DNA of 42,096 bases from Oxalobacteraceae bacterium (lineage in GTDB: Bacteria; Pseudomonadota; Gammaproteobacteria; Burkholderiales; Burkholderiaceae_D): positions 1 to 42,096 of the forward strand of contig RGFZ01000023.1 of NCBI GenBank assembly GCA_010024875.1, given 5' to 3'. The notes beneath the pieces are model-generated. The model was not told the DNA's origin, ran no database searches, and saw nothing but the letters and a program-made list of their open reading frames with translations. Of the stretch, positions 1 through 7,052 are shown piece by piece (within the stretch, counting starts at the first letter, position 1; each line of letters begins with the position of its first letter). The position numbers and the translations under genes are program-made.

Positions 1-62
1 CGCAGACTGTCGTATTTCAGCCAGCCGATCATGACGCGCATTCGATGACTAAAGACTTCTAA
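1..62 (+). other. Possible 3' end of an upstream gene (weak)
   Basis: One forward frame is open from the left edge to a TAA at 60-62, and another to a TGA at 46-48. Either could be the last codons of a gene that lies mostly outside the window. The piece is too short to show family similarity. The rest of the leader up to the P450 gene shows only the promoter-like element listed separately. Confidence 0.2.
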
Positions 63-127
63 AGAAGACGCCATCGGTCGTTGCTATCACCGACCACAGA
101 TATCCCGGCTGTGATCGCGAGGACGAC

Positions 128-133
128 TATAAT
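128..133 (+). promoter_or_regulatory. Candidate -10 element for the P450 gene
   Basis: A perfect TATAAT lies 29 bases before the preferred P450 start at 163. No good -35 hexamer is seen at 16-18 bases upstream, so this would be a weak or activator-dependent promoter. Assignment is by position only. Confidence 0.35.
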
Positions 134-162
134 CAGGCGACAACCGTATGAAGAGGCCACCC

Positions 163-1398
163 ATGAGCCCCAATGATCAGCGTTCGCTTGCCAACGGCTT
201 CGAGCTATCCAGCTTACCCGCTGGCTTCCACGATGATCCCTTCCCCGTGTACCGCGCGCTGCGCGAGCATGCACCGGTCAAGCTCATGACCGATGGCAGC
301 TATTTCCTCACTCGCTACGATGATCTGATTACGGTCTACAAGGATACGCGCACCTTCAGCTCGGACAAAAAACTAGAATTCAAACCAAAGTATGGCGACT
401 CACTACTGTATGAACATCACACGAACAGCTTGGTATTTTCAGATCCACCGCTGCATACTCGCGTGAGAAAACTGATAGCCGGCGCACTAACACCGCGCGC
501 GATCGCCAGTATGGAAGATGGATTGGTACGACTGATCGACTCCCTGCTCGATCGTATGGAAGAGAAACAGCGACGCCGAGAAAAAATCGATCTGATCGAG
601 GACTTTGCCTCGGCCATACCCATCGAAGTGATTGGCAATTTGCTCAGCATCCCCGTCGATGAACGTGGTCCCTTGCGCGACTGGTCGCTGGCAATACTTG
701 GCGCACTGGAGCCCGTACTGAGTGCAGAAAACTTTGCGGCCGGTAACCGTGCAGTGGCAGAATTCATTGATTATCTGAATCATCTCATCGCTCGTCGCCG
801 CGAGATACCCGGCAATCCTGAGACCGACGTGCTCACGAGACTGATCCAGGGAGAAGCGGACGGCGAGAAACTCTCTAGTAAAGAGCTGCTGCACAACTGT
901 ATCTTCCTGCTCAACGCCGGCCACGAGACCACAACCAACCTGATCGGGAATGGCCTAGTCAGTCTGTGCGAGCATCCTGCACAGCGAGCGCGTCTGCTGA
1001 AATCTCCTGAACTCATCAAGACAGCCATTGAGGAAATGCTAAGATTCGAGAGTTCAAATCAGCTAGGCAATCGCATCACCACGGCACCGGTAGACATTGG
1101 TGGTATGGCGATGCCCGCGCAAACCCGTCTGACCCTTTGCATAGGCGCGGCGAACCGCGATCCATCGCAATTCGATTCGCCCGAGATTTTCGATATCAGC
1201 AGACAACCGAACCGTCACCTCGCCTTCGCCAGCGGCGCTCATGCGTGTGCAGGTATGAGCCTTGCGCGGCTCGAAGGGCAAATCGCTATTGGAAGGCTGC
1301 TGACTCGTTTTCCGGCGTATGCACTCGCGGGTAAACCAGTGCGCAGCGGACGAGTAAGATTTCGCGGCTTTCTGCAAATTCCGGCCGAGCTAAGCTAA
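163..1398 (+). CDS. Cytochrome P450 (bacterial class I type)
   Basis: This is a soluble bacterial cytochrome P450 of about 411 residues, a haem monooxygenase that would need a ferredoxin and reductase encoded elsewhere. All hallmarks are visible: the I-helix oxygen-binding motif AGHETT, the K-helix ExxR (EMLR), and the haem loop FASGAHACAG, whose cysteine (about residue 362) is the thiolate ligand. An upstream ATG at 148 is in frame, but AAGAGG at 151-156 is well placed as a ribosome binding site for the ATG at 163, so I prefer that start. The gene stands alone, convergent with rmuC. No redox partner is adjacent, so the substrate cannot be inferred. Family assignment is firm; substrate unknown. 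Confidence 0.93.
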   Translation: MSPNDQRSLANGFELSSLPAGFHDDPFPVYRALREHAPVKLMTDGSYFLTRYDDLITVYKDTRTFSSDKKLEFKPKYGDSLLYEHHTNSLVFSDPPLHTRVRKLIAGALTPRAIASMEDGLVRLIDSLLDRMEEKQRRREKIDLIEDFASAIPIEVIGNLLSIPVDERGPLRDWSLAILGALEPVLSAENFAAGNRAVAEFIDYLNHLIARRREIPGNPETDVLTRLIQGEADGEKLSSKELLHNCIFLLNAGHETTTNLIGNGLVSLCEHPAQRARLLKSPELIKTAIEEMLRFESSNQLGNRITTAPVDIGGMAMPAQTRLTLCIGAANRDPSQFDSPEIFDISRQPNRHLAFASGAHACAGMSLARLEGQIAIGRLLTRFPAYALAGKPVRSGRVRFRGFLQIPAELS

Positions 1399-1546
1399 TA
1401 GATCTCAATTCTGCGGCTTGCCGTCAACATGACGTTCTTCGGTACGCATCCTGCAAATTTAAGCAATATCTTTGGCACGGATACCGGAGATGTGCGACAT
1501 GCGGCGCGCCGTGGCGCGCAGCCCGGAAGATCATGCAATCGGTAGC

Positions 1547-2923
1547 TCACGCCACTTTATCTGTCTCGCCGTCATGGTCATCTGCAGAAGGTAGATAGTC
1601 TAGCTCCAGCTCGGCTTTGTCCACCAGATGCTGGGGTAATTCTTTTTGTACGGCGACTCCCAGTCGCTCGAAATCCCGCGCTCGCTTGATCAGGTTACCG
1701 CGACCGCTGTAGAGCTGAGAGAAGGCTGTCGTGAAACTGGCTTTGGCAGAATCCAGTTTCTTGCCAAGATCTTCCATGGATCCGATGAAACCAAGGAATT
1801 TCTGATACAGCTGCGAGGCGCTTTCGGCAAGCTCGGCACTGTGCGCATTCTGATTCTCGAACCGCCATAACTGTCGCACGATATTCAAGCTAGTCAGCAA
1901 GGTGGTCGGTGTGGCTACCAGCACATTGCGCTCCAGCGCCTGCTGAAACAGGGTCTCGTCAGCGCGCAGCGCTTCGACAAAAGCGGATTCGATCGGTATG
2001 AACATGAAGACCATCTCTGGCGAATTCAGTTCACCCAACTCGAAATAGCGACGATCGGACAACTCGGCGATGCGATCGGCGATAGCCTCTACATGTTCAC
2101 GAATGGCTTTTTTTCGCTCGAGATCGTCCTCGGCATTCACATAACGCGTGTACGCATTCAGTGAGACTTTGGCATCGATGATCAAATGTTTCTGCTGCGG
2201 CAGATAGACGATCACGTCCGGACGCTGACGGCCAGACTCGGTGGCGAAGCTGACCTCGCGTCGGTAGTCGCTGCCATCTTGCAAGCCGGATCGCGCAAGC
2301 ACATTTTCAAGGATCAGCTCGCCCCAGTTGCCCTGCATCTTGGCCTGCCCTTTCAGCGCCGTCGCCAAACCATGCGCTTCCTCCGTCATCTGACGGTTCA
2401 GTTCCTTCAGTTGCGCCAGCTCGGTCTTCAGCGCAGCCTGCTGCTGCGCGTCCTGATAATGCATCTCCTCCACACGGACCTTGAATTCATTCAACCGCTC
2501 TCGGAAAGGGTTGAGCAATTGACCAAGACCTTCGATATTTTGCTGGGTAAAGCGTTTTGTTTTATCTTCGAGAATATGAGTGGCGAGATTCTGAAACTCT
2601 TCAGTGAGCGACTTGCGACTACTTTCGCTCATCTCACGCAGCAGGGCTAGCTTTTCTTCCGCCTGTCTGCGCTCTTCTTCAAGACGCGTGCTGGCTGTGG
2701 CCAGTTCGCGCCCTGCAGCGGCCAGTTGATCCTGCAATTGCTGATGCGCGCGGCTGGCATCGGCAAGCTGCACGCGCAGTGCGTCGTGGGCCTGTTCAAT
2801 CAAGCGCGATCGCTCCTGGCTAACCGCCAGCTCGGTGCCGTGTCTGCCGCGCGCGAATAACCACCCGAGCGCGGCGCCCACCGCAGCGGAAATCAGGGCA
2901 ATGCTTGCCAGCAGCAGATCCAT
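1547..2923 (-). CDS. rmuC: DNA recombination protein RmuC
   Basis: RmuC family protein of 458 residues. The family limits recombination at inverted repeats and is thought to be nuclease-like, though its biochemistry is poorly defined. The N-terminus is a single membrane helix (about residues 2-24), followed by a long Gln/Glu/Ala-rich coiled coil to roughly residue 190, then the conserved RmuC core with PDVIVYLPQ and IIDAKVSLNAY. A longer reading from 2956 exists, but GGAG sits six bases before the ATG at 2923 and the protein then begins directly with the membrane helix, so 2923 is chosen. It is convergent with the P450 gene; the 148-base gap contains a GC-rich self-complementary run near 1501-1518 without a T-tract. 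Confidence 0.93.
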   Translation of the reverse strand: MDLLLASIALISAAVGAALGWLFARGRHGTELAVSQERSRLIEQAHDALRVQLADASRAHQQLQDQLAAAGRELATASTRLEEERRQAEEKLALLREMSESSRKSLTEEFQNLATHILEDKTKRFTQQNIEGLGQLLNPFRERLNEFKVRVEEMHYQDAQQQAALKTELAQLKELNRQMTEEAHGLATALKGQAKMQGNWGELILENVLARSGLQDGSDYRREVSFATESGRQRPDVIVYLPQQKHLIIDAKVSLNAYTRYVNAEDDLERKKAIREHVEAIADRIAELSDRRYFELGELNSPEMVFMFIPIESAFVEALRADETLFQQALERNVLVATPTTLLTSLNIVRQLWRFENQNAHSAELAESASQLYQKFLGFIGSMEDLGKKLDSAKASFTTAFSQLYSGRGNLIKRARDFERLGVAVQKELPQHLVDKAELELDYLPSADDHDGETDKVA

Positions 2924-3043
2924 ACAGCTCTCCAGTTGCAACAGCGCGAACAGCATCGCAGTTTAACAGCAGCGACGAAGAAACCTTCGGTAGGTTTTCA
3001 GCGGGCACTACAATAGGCTTCCCCTCTTTCACACCTGCTGGTT

Positions 3044-4690
3044 ATGGCACACATACAACCTGAGGGCTGGCGCGACATGTCCGTGACTGGCGCTGCGCAG
3101 CGAGAAATTGAAACGCTAATGTTGCTGTCTCAGGCATTGCCAGACGAGTACACGATTTTCCACGGTGTGCACTGGACTCAACTCGACAAAATCGGACAGG
3201 CTTTTTCGGTCTACGGAGAGATCGATTTCATCGTACTCTCGCCCGAAGGTCGTTTGCTACTGATCGAACAAAAATCCGGCTTTCTTGCAGAGACCGATGA
3301 AGGGCTTGCAAAGCGCTATCCCGGTCTGGACAAACCCAAGCTAGTCAAGAACCAGATACTGCGCTCCGTGTCGGCACTGCGCCAGCGCTTCGGCAATGAG
3401 GGCGAGAAGCTCAGCATTGATTATCTGCTTTATTGCCCCGACTACCAGGTCAAAAGAATTGAGGCCGCCGGCCTCGCTGCGGACCGCATCGTCGATGCCC
3501 GGCAACGCGACCGGCTGCCCTCGATCATCCAAACGATATTACCCGCTGCGGCTGCAACCGCGCAGCGCGAACGCGTACAGCGTTTCCTGAACAATGTGCT
3601 TCAGCTGGTACCCGATCCGAGTGCGATGATCGGGCAGGCGAATGCGCTGGTGACGCGGCTCTCTGGCGGATTGGCCACATGGGCAAGGCAACTCGATTTC
3701 TCGCCCTTCCGCTTGCGGGTACAGGGCACTGCTGGCAGCGGAAAAACACAGCTGGCGCTTGCGGAATTTTCCGATGCGCTGGCAGCGGGTAAAAAGCCCC
3801 TGTACGTCTGCTACAACCGTCCGCTCGCCGATCATGTGCGTAGATTGCTGCCCTCCGGCGGGCAAGTCGCGAGCTTTCACCAGCTGTGCGACAGCTTTGC
3901 GCGCGCCACCGGCATGACGCCGGACTACCGCGATCAAACGATGTGGCAAGCACTGGAGGAGCATCTGGGTAGTGCGGCACTTACTGAAGAATGGCGCTTC
4001 GATACATTGATCGTCGACGAAGGCCAGGATTTTTCCGAGCGCTGGCGTGATGCGCTATTGCGAATGCTAAACCCCGAGGGCCGGGCTTTGTGGATGGAGG
4101 ATCCGATGCAAAACCTCTACGGTCGAGCGCCAGTTACGCTGCCAGCATGGGTTACCTTGCGCTCGAACGCCAACTACCGTAGCCCGCGACAAATCATCGC
4201 CTGGCTGACTGCGCTTTCAGCGGAGGCGTTATCGGTGGAGGCAGCCAGTCCTTTTGGCGACAGCCATGTCGATCTGCTAATCTATCCGGACAAGGAAACA
4301 GAAAAGCTGCACGCACAAACGCTGCTCGCCATCACGCGCTGTCTGGGCGCCAGCTTCAAGCGCCAAGACATTGCGCTGATCAGTTTTAGGGGACGCGAGA
4401 ACTCACAGCTTCTCAATCTTGATGCGCTCGGCAATCATCAGCTGAAGTCTTTCAGCGGCCAATACGATTTGTTCGGTAATCCACTGTTCCGAGAGGGCGA
4501 CCTGCTTGCCGAATCAGTCTATCGTTTCAAGGGGCAGTCCGCGCCCGCCGTGATCTTCACGGAGATCGATTTTGCCGAACTGGACGAGAAAAGCTTCCGC
4601 AAGCTCTTCGTCGGCATGACTCGCGCCCGTCTAAAGCTGGTCATGGTGATTTCAGAGCGTGCCGCAAAGGTATTGCAGGCGCGGCTTTGA
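3044..4690 (+). CDS. NERD-domain superfamily I DNA helicase
   Basis: A 548-residue fusion of a nuclease-related NERD domain and a UvrD-like ATPase. The NERD part (about residues 15-180) carries the restriction-endonuclease-fold signature: Glu59 and Asp61 in GEIDFIVL, then Glu75 and Lys77 in LIEQKSG. The helicase part has Walker A GTAGSGKT at 228-235, Walker B LIVDEGQD at about 322-329, and C-terminal motifs YRFKGQSAPAVIF and KLFVGMTRARLKL. It should act on DNA in an ATP-dependent way; physiological role (repair or defence) is not known. The start is 3044 or 3077; GAGGG at about 3062-3066 could serve the second. It is divergent from rmuC, which also concerns DNA metabolism, but that may be chance. 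Confidence 0.88.
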   Translation: MAHIQPEGWRDMSVTGAAQREIETLMLLSQALPDEYTIFHGVHWTQLDKIGQAFSVYGEIDFIVLSPEGRLLLIEQKSGFLAETDEGLAKRYPGLDKPKLVKNQILRSVSALRQRFGNEGEKLSIDYLLYCPDYQVKRIEAAGLAADRIVDARQRDRLPSIIQTILPAAAATAQRERVQRFLNNVLQLVPDPSAMIGQANALVTRLSGGLATWARQLDFSPFRLRVQGTAGSGKTQLALAEFSDALAAGKKPLYVCYNRPLADHVRRLLPSGGQVASFHQLCDSFARATGMTPDYRDQTMWQALEEHLGSAALTEEWRFDTLIVDEGQDFSERWRDALLRMLNPEGRALWMEDPMQNLYGRAPVTLPAWVTLRSNANYRSPRQIIAWLTALSAEALSVEAASPFGDSHVDLLIYPDKETEKLHAQTLLAITRCLGASFKRQDIALISFRGRENSQLLNLDALGNHQLKSFSGQYDLFGNPLFREGDLLAESVYRFKGQSAPAVIFTEIDFAELDEKSFRKLFVGMTRARLKLVMVISERAAKVLQARL

Positions 4691-4937
4691 TATGTTGTGG
4701 GGTGGCTCTGGGGCCTTGCCGCGACACTGAGCCCTTGTTCGCGCACCAAGCTTATTGACTTGACAACGCCGCAGATCTTCGAACCCTCGCCCATCGAAGC
4801 CAGACTCCGACCGAGGTCACGCTGCCAAGCCGCTTGCACGCTGCGATGAGCGGTGTCCAAAGCCAGAATGGCAACATCAATGCCGAGGTATCCCTACTAG
4901 CCTCAGGGGCAAAATTTCCTGCGCCGAAGAAAATACA
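4691..4937. other. Gene-free stretch upstream of the iron operon
   Basis: About 250 bases between the helicase stop and the promoter of the cupredoxin gene. I see no convincing coding frame, no strong hairpin followed by T residues, and no repeat. Confidence 0.5.
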
Positions 4938-4966
4938 TTGACACCGCAAATGCGAATTATTATCAT
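4938..4966 (+). promoter_or_regulatory. Sigma-70 promoter of the iron-uptake operon
   Basis: TTGACA at 4938-4943 and TATCAT at 4961-4966 are separated by exactly 17 bases: a perfect -35 and a five-of-six -10. The predicted leader to the cupredoxin ATG at 5009 is about 35 bases. The -10 lies inside the Fur-box-like sequence, the arrangement expected for iron repression. Confidence 0.7.
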
Positions 4967-4967
4967 T
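4949..4967. promoter_or_regulatory. Fur-box-like operator
   Basis: Read on the minus strand the 19 bases are AATGATAATAATTCGCATT. Against the 7-1-7 Fur consensus (TGATAAT-N-ATTATCA) 12 of 14 defined positions match, with the left half perfect. It covers the -10 of the operon promoter, so iron-loaded Fur should block transcription. Inference from sequence; the repressor is not in this window. Confidence 0.7.
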
Positions 4968-5008
4968 TCGATGAATCAGTATTTTTCTGACTGGAGAAAC
5001 CTAGCATC

Positions 5009-5332
5009 ATGAAGCTGACATCCTTTATCGCCGCTGCCGCTTTTGCACCGCTTTGCGTGTTTGCTGCCGACAACGAATTTGTTCTGACGATCAAAGAGCA
5101 CCATTTCACACCCTCTGAGCTGCGCGTACCCGCGGGCAAGAAGGTCAAGTTGATCGTTGACAATCAGGATGCCACGCCGGAGGAATTCGAGAGTCATGAG
5201 CTTAATCGCGAAAAAATCATCGCGCCGAAATCCAAGGCAACCATCTACATCGGGCCACTGAAGCCGGGCAAATACCCTTTCTTCGGTGAATTCAATCAGG
5301 CCACCGCACGCGGCGTCGTCATCGCGGAGTAA
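5009..5332 (+). CDS. Periplasmic cupredoxin-like protein (FtrB / EfeO-cupredoxin type)
   Basis: A 107-residue secreted protein with a Sec signal peptide (about residues 1-20, cleavage near VFA-AD) and one small cupredoxin-fold domain. It fits the cupredoxin partner of FTR1 ferrous-iron permeases (FtrB of Bordetella/Brucella, the N-terminal domain of EfeO), thought to bind copper and help oxidise Fe(II) before uptake. The mature part has no cysteine, so it cannot form a normal blue type 1 copper site; His/Glu-rich segments (KEHHF, FESHEL) and FFGEF are candidate ligands. It opens a likely operon: the permease ATG follows the stop by six bases. Regulation by Fur is suggested by the overlapping operator. 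Confidence 0.85.
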   Translation: MKLTSFIAAAAFAPLCVFAADNEFVLTIKEHHFTPSELRVPAGKKVKLIVDNQDATPEEFESHELNREKIIAPKSKATIYIGPLKPGKYPFFGEFNQATARGVVIAE

Positions 5333-5338
5333 ATCATC

Positions 5339-6169
5339 ATGTTCGGACCGGCTATCATCATTTTCCGTGAAACACTCGAAGCCGCGCTAGTGATCGGCAT
5401 CATCGCTGCCGCAACGCGTGGCGTACCTCGCCGCGCATTCTGGCTGGCGCTCGGCGTCATTGCCGGCATCATCGGCTCGGGTGTCATTGCCGCCCTGACG
5501 GAAACGATTGCCGATATGGCAGATGGTAGTGGTCAAGAACTCTTCAATGCCGCTGTACTGGGCATCGCCGTTCTGATGCTGGCTTGGCACCACATATGGA
5601 TGTCCTCCCATGGCGCAGAACTGGCGCGCGACGCGAGGCAGCTTGGCACGGCCGTGAAAGAGGGCAATCGTGAGTTGTCCGCCATCGCGATTCTCGTCAC
5701 GCTGACCGTACTGCGCGAAGGTGCCGAAAGCGTACTCTTCTTGCATGGCATGGCGACCGGTGGCAGCAGCAGCATCACGGACATCATTGCCGGCGGCGCG
5801 CTGGGTCTAGCCGGCGGTGCGGCGCTCGGCACCATCATGTATCTCGGTCTGATGAAAATCCCGCTGCGCTGGTTTTTCTCGGTGACGGGCGCGCTACTGG
5901 TGCTGCTGGCTGCCGGCCTGGCCGGTCAAATGGCTCGCTTCCTCATCCAGGCCGACATGCTGCCGGCGTTGGCGGCGCCGCTGTGGGACACCTCCTCACT
6001 GCTGTCGACGACCTCTCTGCTTGGCTCTGTCCTGCATGTGCTGGTCGGTTATGAATCCAACCCGAGCGGCATGCAGATGCTGTTCTATGCCGGCACGCTG
6101 GGAGCCATCCTGTTCGCGGCTGCGCTGGTCAAGCGTCAGCATAGCCAACAAGTTCTCAACCCTACTTAA
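5339..6169 (+). CDS. FTR1-family iron permease (EfeU/FtrC-like)
   Basis: A 276-residue integral membrane protein with about seven helices and the two REXXE motifs that define iron permeases of the FTR1/EfeU family: RETLE at residues 10-14 and REGAE at 126-130. These glutamates line the iron path in characterised members. It would move iron, probably ferric iron produced at the outer face, across the inner membrane. Neighbours are the cupredoxin gene upstream and a predicted outer-membrane protein 7 bases downstream. The FtrA/P19 iron-binding protein and the FtrD ferredoxin of the four-gene Ftr system, and the EfeB peroxidase of the Efe system, are absent here. Confidence 0.92.
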   Translation: MFGPAIIIFRETLEAALVIGIIAAATRGVPRRAFWLALGVIAGIIGSGVIAALTETIADMADGSGQELFNAAVLGIAVLMLAWHHIWMSSHGAELARDARQLGTAVKEGNRELSAIAILVTLTVLREGAESVLFLHGMATGGSSSITDIIAGGALGLAGGAALGTIMYLGLMKIPLRWFFSVTGALLVLLAAGLAGQMARFLIQADMLPALAAPLWDTSSLLSTTSLLGSVLHVLVGYESNPSGMQMLFYAGTLGAILFAAALVKRQHSQQVLNPT

Positions 6170-6176
6170 AAGCATC

Positions 6177-6929
6177 ATGAACCAAAAACTACTGATCGCC
6201 AGCGCGCTGGCGCTGGGGGGATTTTGCGCATCGGTTTTCGCCGGTCCGAATGAATACGTCTATCCAGCCACGGTCGAGCCAGGAGAGCGCGAGATCGATT
6301 TCAAATTTGGCTCGCGTAACACCAAGGGCCGCAACAATGACGCGGCCGCAGCCTCGATTGGGCTAGGCTATGGCGTCAATGAGCACTGGTTCAGCGAGGT
6401 GTATTTAAAGTATGCACGTGGCCCCGGCGGCCCGACGGAATTCGATGCCATCGAATGGGAAAACCGTTTCCAGCTCACTGAGACCGGAAAATATCCGCTG
6501 GAAATCGGGTTCTTGATCGAGGTCGAGCGCCCGCAAGACCGCAGCGAAGGCTATGAGCTGAAATGGGGCCCGCTGTTCCAGACCGATTTCGGCAAGACAC
6601 AGTGGAACGCAAACCTTCTGTTCGAGCGTAACTACAGCGCTGTCCAGACAGTACATGCAACCGCCTATTACCAGCTCCAGGGCAAGTACCGCTACCGCAA
6701 GGAATTTGAATTCGGCTTCCAGGGCTTCGGCGATCTCGGTCGATGGGATGACTGGTCACCCACCCGCAATCAAGGCCATCGTCTCGGCCCCGCCGTATTC
6801 GGCAAGCTAGGGCTGTCTAACCACCAGGCAGTAAAGTACAACGCCGCCTACCTGATGGGCAGTAATTCGATCGATGGGCGGGGAGTGCGGGGTAATACCT
6901 TCCGTATGCAGCTCGAGTACGAGTTCTGA
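6177..6929 (+). CDS. Predicted outer-membrane beta-barrel protein, co-operonic with FTR1
   Basis: I do not recognise a named family. The 250-residue protein has a clear Sec signal peptide (about residues 1-22, ending VFA-GP) and then alternating polar/aromatic strands rich in Tyr, Phe, Trp and Gly with no hydrophobic helix. It ends LEYEF, and a C-terminal phenylalanine is the usual sorting signature of barrel proteins. An in-frame longer reading into ftr1 exists but starts inside the permease, so the ATG at 6177 just before the signal peptide is chosen. It is the last gene before a strong terminator, so it probably shares Fur-type regulation with the permease. A role as an iron-entry channel is inference from context. 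Confidence 0.75.
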   Translation: MNQKLLIASALALGGFCASVFAGPNEYVYPATVEPGEREIDFKFGSRNTKGRNNDAAAASIGLGYGVNEHWFSEVYLKYARGPGGPTEFDAIEWENRFQLTETGKYPLEIGFLIEVERPQDRSEGYELKWGPLFQTDFGKTQWNANLLFERNYSAVQTVHATAYYQLQGKYRYRKEFEFGFQGFGDLGRWDDWSPTRNQGHRLGPAVFGKLGLSNHQAVKYNAAYLMGSNSIDGRGVRGNTFRMQLEYEF

Positions 6930-6959
6930 TTATTCCTTCCCCCGCAGTTCGGAATGACG

Positions 6960-6981
6960 CGCCCCCTAGTGGGGCGTTTTT
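6960..6981 (+). terminator. Rho-independent terminator of the iron operon
   Basis: CGCCCC at 6960-6965 pairs with GGGGCG at 6971-6976 over a 5-base loop and is followed by TTTTT. It lies 31 bases after the stop of the outer-membrane protein gene and closes the operon. Confidence 0.85.
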
Positions 6982-7052
6982 CCTAGCGACCTCAGCCACA
7001 TCCCCCTTGCGGTTAAAATCTGGCAAATCCAACACATTGCGAGGAGAAGTGC

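Noticed and set aside
1501-1518. A terminator between P450 and rmuC
   Set aside because: The GC-rich self-complementary run has almost no loop and no T-tract on either strand.
6021-6176. An N-terminal extension of the outer-membrane protein into the permease gene
   Set aside because: The added residues are a shadow of the permease in another frame and would place the signal peptide in the interior.
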